DNA from: Micromonospora sp. WMMD812
GTDB lineage: Bacteria > Actinomycetota > Actinomycetes > Mycobacteriales > Micromonosporaceae
NCBI RefSeq assembly: GCF_027497215.1
Contig: NZ_CP114904.1
Coordinates: 7,036,501-7,100,500, forward strand
Direction: 5' to 3'
DNA length: 64,000 nt
In this document: piece by piece, positions 60,492 to 64,000 of the stretch
Numbering within the stretch: the stretch's first letter is position 1
How the letters are laid out: each line of letters opens with the position of its first letter
Notes under the pieces: generated by a model
The model's database searches: none
What the model was told of the DNA's origin: nothing
The model's input: the letters and a program-made list of their open reading frames with translations, nothing else
Position numbers and translations under genes: made by a program

Positions 60492-61409
60492 ATGAGTGTC
60501 ACCACGCCGTCCCGCTCGCCCCGTGCGGCGGTGCGGGGCCGCGCCCGCCCCCGCGGCCGTCGGGCACTGCTCGGCTGGCTCTACGCGACACCGACGGCGG
60601 TCTTCGTCGCCGCGCTCTTCGTCGTGCCGTTGCTGCTCGTCGTCAAGATGTCGATCTCCCGTTGGCCGCTGCTCACCGGCGACCAGGGCATCAACGCGCC
60701 CGACAACTTCACCAAGGCGATCGACCACCGCTTCTTCACCGACTCGGTGGTGTTCACCGTCAAGTACACCGTGCTCGCGACCGTCCTGCTGCTGGCTCTC
60801 GGCCTGGGGCTGGCCCTGCTCGTGCAGGAGTCGAGCCGGTGGAACAGCCTGCTGCGCGCGTCGTTCCTGATTCCCAGCGCCCTCGGGCTGGCCTCGGCCT
60901 CCCTGCTGTTCTACGTCCTCTACTCGCCGTACGCGAGCCCGCTCGCACCCCTGATGGACCGCCTGGGCTTCACCTTCCTCGGTTCCCCGACCGCCGCGCT
61001 GCTCTCCACGACCTTCCTCATCGTCTGGCGCTACGCCGGTTTCTACATGGTGCTGATGCTCGTCGGCCTGCAAGGCATACCGGCGGACGTCTACGAGGCC
61101 GCCCGCTCCGACGGCGCCAGCCGGTGGCAGACCTTCCGGAAGATCACCCTGCCGTTGCTGCGCCCGACGCTCGCACTGACCACGGTGCTCTGCGTCACCG
61201 GCTCACTGCTCGCCTTCGAGCAGTTCTACATCCTCACGAAGGGCGGCCCGGACAACAGCACGATCACCGTCGTCCAGCTCATCTACACGGTGGCGTTCCA
61301 GGGCCAGAACGACCTCGGTCTGGCCGCCGCGATCTCCGTCATCGTCCTGCTGGCCCTGATTCTCATCAACGCCCTGCAATTGCGCGCCTTCCGGTCCGAG
61401 GAGAGTTGA
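60492..61409 (+). CDS. Carbohydrate ABC transporter permease (MalF-type)
   Basis: A 305-residue permease with six hydrophobic segments and the EAA loop DVYEAARSDGASRWQTFRKITLP near residue 200. Starts at ATG 60492 after AGAGG. Partner of the permease that follows. Confidence 0.93.
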   Translation: MSVTTPSRSPRAAVRGRARPRGRRALLGWLYATPTAVFVAALFVVPLLLVVKMSISRWPLLTGDQGINAPDNFTKAIDHRFFTDSVVFTVKYTVLATVLLLALGLGLALLVQESSRWNSLLRASFLIPSALGLASASLLFYVLYSPYASPLAPLMDRLGFTFLGSPTAALLSTTFLIVWRYAGFYMVLMLVGLQGIPADVYEAARSDGASRWQTFRKITLPLLRPTLALTTVLCVTGSLLAFEQFYILTKGGPDNSTITVVQLIYTVAFQGQNDLGLAAAISVIVLLALILINALQLRAFRSEES

Positions 61410-61414
61410 CGCCG

Positions 61415-62335
61415 ATGGCCGTCGTGTCCAGTTCCCCCTCACCCACCGCCGGCGCGGCCCCGCCCGTCGCGGCGCCGTCCGGTGCCCGCGGACCGGGCAC
61501 CTCGCGGGGCGTGACCATCGCCGGGATCGCGCTGCGCACGCCGTACTGGGTGTTCACCGCGGCGGTCGCGCTGATCTTCCTCGCTCCGCTCGTGTGGACG
61601 GCGGTGGCCTCGGTCAGCCCGCAGGCCGGCACCAACCAGGTGGACGGCTGGGGGTTCGGCAACTACGAGACGCTGGCGAACTATCAGGCCGGGATCTGGC
61701 GGTACCTCGCCAACTCGACCCTCGTCTCCCTGCTGACGGTCGTCCTGACCCTGCTGATCTCCCTGCTGGGTGGGTACGCGTTCGCGCGGTTCCGGTTTCC
61801 CGGCCGGAACCTCCTCTTCCTGCTCACCCTCGCGATCCTCATGGTCCCCTACGCGACGCTGTTGATCCCGCTCTACGTGTTGCTCAACGAGGTGGGGCTG
61901 CAGAACTCGCTCGTCGGGGTGGCCCTCGTGCTCACGATGTTCCAGCTGCCGTTCGCCACCTTCCTGATGCGCATCTCCTTCGAGGCGGTGCCGCGCGAAC
62001 TCGACGAGGCCGCGCTGGTCGACGGGTGCTCGTCGTTCGCCGCGCTGTGGCGGGTGCTCCTGCCCGCGGTGAAGCCGGGCCTGATCACCGTGGGATTGTT
62101 CGCGTTCCTCGCCGCCTGGAACGACTTCATGGCGCCGCTGATCCTCATCAACGACACCGAGCGCCAGACGCTTCCGCTCGCCGTGTCGAACCTGCGCGGC
62201 CAGGTCCAGGGTGTCGTCGACTACGGGGCGACCGAAGCGGGCGTCGTGGTCCTCGCCCTGCCGTGCATCGTCCTGTTCCTGCTGCTCCAACGACACTACG
62301 TGCGCGGCTTCATGTCCGGCGCGCTGAAGGGATGA
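61415..62335 (+). CDS. Carbohydrate ABC transporter permease (MalG-type)
   Basis: A 306-residue permease with six spans and the EAA loop ELDEAALVDGCSSFAALWRVLLP near residue 195. ATG 61415 follows GAGGAGAG, five bases after the first permease ends. Its stop is followed at once by the GH127 gene. Confidence 0.93.
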   Translation: MAVVSSSPSPTAGAAPPVAAPSGARGPGTSRGVTIAGIALRTPYWVFTAAVALIFLAPLVWTAVASVSPQAGTNQVDGWGFGNYETLANYQAGIWRYLANSTLVSLLTVVLTLLISLLGGYAFARFRFPGRNLLFLLTLAILMVPYATLLIPLYVLLNEVGLQNSLVGVALVLTMFQLPFATFLMRISFEAVPRELDEAALVDGCSSFAALWRVLLPAVKPGLITVGLFAFLAAWNDFMAPLILINDTERQTLPLAVSNLRGQVQGVVDYGATEAGVVVLALPCIVLFLLLQRHYVRGFMSGALKG

Positions 62336-62337
62336 CC

Positions 62338-64000
62338 ATGAGCGGCAGCGCACTCACGGCCGCACCCGCCCTGCCGGTCCGCGGCCGGCTCCGGCCGCTC
62401 GGGATCACCGACGTGCGGATCACTGGCGGGTTCTGGGCCGAACGCCAGTCGGTCAACGGTGAGGCGACCCTCGCGCACATCGAGCACTGGCTCGAGCGGG
62501 AGGGGTGGCTCGGCAACTTCGACCTCGCCGCGCAGGGCGTCCTCGACGGGGCACGCCGGGGCCGGGAGTTCTCCGACTCCGAGATCTACAAGTTCCTCGA
62601 AGCGATGGCCTGGGAGATCGGCCGGACGGGAAACGCCCGGCTCGAGGCCAGGTTTCGCGCCGTGGTGCGGCGGGTCGCCGCCGCGCAGGAGCCGGACGGC
62701 TACCTCAACACCAACTTCGGCCGACCGGGGCAGGCGCCGCGCTGGTCCGACCTGGCCTGGGGCCACGAGCTGTACTGCGTCGGTCACCTCCTGCAGGCCG
62801 CGGTCGCCCGGGCGCGGACCCGTCCGGGCGCGGACGACGGACTGCTCGACGTCGCGCGCCGCGCCGCCGACAACGTCTGTGCGACGTTCGGACCGGACGG
62901 GATCGACGGCCTCTGCGGGCACCCCGGAATCGAGGCGGCGCTGGTGGAGTTCGCCCGGGCCACCGGTGACGACCGCTACCTGGCCCAGGCGGCCCTCTTC
63001 GTCGACCGGCGGGGCCACGGCCGGCTCGGCGACGTGGAGTTCGGTCGAGAGTACTTCCAGGACGACCGTCCGGTCCGGCAGGCGACGGTGCTGCGTGGGC
63101 ACGCGGTGCGGGCGAACTACCTCGCCGCGGGCGCGGTCGACGTGGCGGTCGAGCTGAAGGACGCCGGCCTGCTGGAGGCGGTACGCGACCAGTGGCAGAA
63201 CACCGTGGCCCGCCGCACGTACGTCACCGGCGGGCAGGGCTCGCGCCACCAGGACGAGGCGTTCGGCGAGGACTGGGTGCTGCCGCCGGACCGCGCGTAC
63301 TCGGAGACCTGCGCGGGTGTCGGCTCGGTGCTGCTCGCGTGGCGGCTGCTGCTCGTCGACGGTGACCCCCGGTACGCCGACCTGATCGAGCGGACGCTGT
63401 TCAACGTGGTGGCGACCTCGCCGGCGGTGGACGGGCGGAGCTTCTTCTACACCAACACGCTGCACCGCCGCGAGCTCGGCACCCGGCCCGACACCGACCG
63501 GCCCAGCCTGCGTGCCGCGTCCTCGCTGCGCGCGCCCTGGTTCGAGGTCTCGTGCTGCCCGACGAACGTGGCCCGCACCATGGCCGGCCTGGCGGCGTAC
63601 GTCGCCACGTCCGACGACGACGGACTCCAACTGCACCAGTACGTGCCCGGCGAGGTGGCGCACCGCCTCCCCGACGGGCGTGCGGTGTCGGTGAGCGTCG
63701 AGACCGGCTACCCGCACGACGGGCAGATCCGGGTGCGGATCGACAGCGACGACGACCGTCCCTGGTCGCTGTCGTTGCGCGTGCCCGGCTGGGCGACCAC
63801 GGGCGCGACGGTGACCGTCGACGGCGAGACCCGCCCGGTCGGCTCCGGCGTGATCACCGAACACCGGACGTGGCGGCGCGGCGACGAGGTCGTGCTGTCC
63901 CTGCCGGTGGCGCCCCGCTTCACCTACCCGGACGCGCGCGTCGACGCGGTGCGCGGTTGTGTCGCGGTGGAGCGCGGCCCTCTCGTGCTCGCCCTGGAGT
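62338..64000 (+). CDS. Intracellular GH127 beta-L-arabinofuranosidase (truncated by window end)
   Basis: At least 554 residues, open at the right edge. No signal peptide. It opens with the DVRITGGFWAERQ segment common to GH127, then Glu323-x-Cys325 (YSETCAG) and Cys406-Cys407 (VSCCPTN), matching the Glu and zinc-binding/nucleophile cysteines of HypBA1. It begins three bases after the permease stop (ATG 62338; 62332 possible). Likely cleaves imported arabino-oligosaccharides to L-arabinose. Confidence 0.93.
   Translation, partial: MSGSALTAAPALPVRGRLRPLGITDVRITGGFWAERQSVNGEATLAHIEHWLEREGWLGNFDLAAQGVLDGARRGREFSDSEIYKFLEAMAWEIGRTGNARLEARFRAVVRRVAAAQEPDGYLNTNFGRPGQAPRWSDLAWGHELYCVGHLLQAAVARARTRPGADDGLLDVARRAADNVCATFGPDGIDGLCGHPGIEAALVEFARATGDDRYLAQAALFVDRRGHGRLGDVEFGREYFQDDRPVRQATVLRGHAVRANYLAAGAVDVAVELKDAGLLEAVRDQWQNTVARRTYVTGGQGSRHQDEAFGEDWVLPPDRAYSETCAGVGSVLLAWRLLLVDGDPRYADLIERTLFNVVATSPAVDGRSFFYTNTLHRRELGTRPDTDRPSLRAASSLRAPWFEVSCCPTNVARTMAGLAAYVATSDDDGLQLHQYVPGEVAHRLPDGRAVSVSVETGYPHDGQIRVRIDSDDDRPWSLSLRVPGWATTGATVTVDGETRPVGSGVITEHRTWRRGDEVVLSLPVAPRFTYPDARVDAVRGCVAVERGPLVLALE

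Overview
This is a 64 kb stretch of a very GC-rich genome with long G/C-ending reading frames, frequent GTG starts, ATGA stop/start overlaps, a rifamycin-associated element and mycothiol-type gene families. It looks like an actinomycete chromosome, most likely Micromonosporaceae (an inference from style and gene content; no rRNA or housekeeping marker is present). No integrase, transposase, CRISPR array or plasmid replication gene was seen.

Left part (1-11.6 kb): two aldo/keto reductases and a zinc alcohol dehydrogenase on the + strand, closed by a strong hairpin; an ApbE flavin transferase overlapping the gene for its probable substrate, an FMN-binding lipoprotein; a rifampin phosphotransferase (rph) behind an almost perfect rifamycin-associated element; then small stress/thioesterase-type genes, a secreted EEP-family phosphatase/nuclease, a frameshifted cysteine-motif protein and a dihydrofolate-reductase-like protein.

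Centre (11.8-16.8 kb): the most unusual region. A minus-strand tRNA array holds 34 near-complete tRNA genes with 33 different anticodons for 19 amino acids (only Phe is missing), two tRNA fragments, and three homing-type endonuclease genes (two HNH, one LAGLIDADG). About a third of the tRNAs encode CCA; seven others share a CGCA-type 3' trailer. Several have odd features: three Leu tRNAs with short variable loops, three tRNAs lacking U33, an Arg(CCT) tRNA with an abnormal anticodon loop, and an initiator-like Met tRNA. Two endonuclease genes abut truncated tRNAs. A phage-like intrinsic terminator with a T6 tract sits just upstream of the first tRNA. This is probably a mobile or phage-derived tRNA cassette.

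Right of the array (17.4-36.4 kb): a maleylpyruvate-isomerase-family gene with a probable 3' frameshift, a DUF1028 protein, a truncated epimerase, a two-domain VOC protein, a HEAT-repeat protein, a microbial PARG-like gene coupled to a basic protein, and a tight operon of a ThDP enzyme, a 1043-residue FAD/4Fe-4S oxidoreductase and an enolase-superfamily dehydratase. GH15, SDR, quinone-oxidoreductase, MarR and GNAT genes follow.

Right end (36.8-64 kb): an L-arabinose/arabinan utilisation locus. A ChvE-GguAB-type importer (+) faces a long minus-strand unit araB-araD-ytfQ-ytfR-ytfT-yjfF-araA followed by a LacI regulator. A Tat-exported GH127 beta-L-arabinofuranosidase with an inserted LamG domain and a cytochrome P450 are divergently transcribed. 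Two more LacI regulators precede a second sugar ABC importer and an intracellular GH127 that runs off the window. The same AGCGCT-centred operator overlaps near-identical promoters of the importer, araB and the exported GH127, and a variant lies at the P450 promoter. A second class (CGAAA...TTTCG) lies between the third LacI gene and the second importer. The layout suggests extracellular arabinan trimming, two import routes, and conversion of L-arabinose to D-xylulose-5-phosphate by AraA, AraB and AraD.
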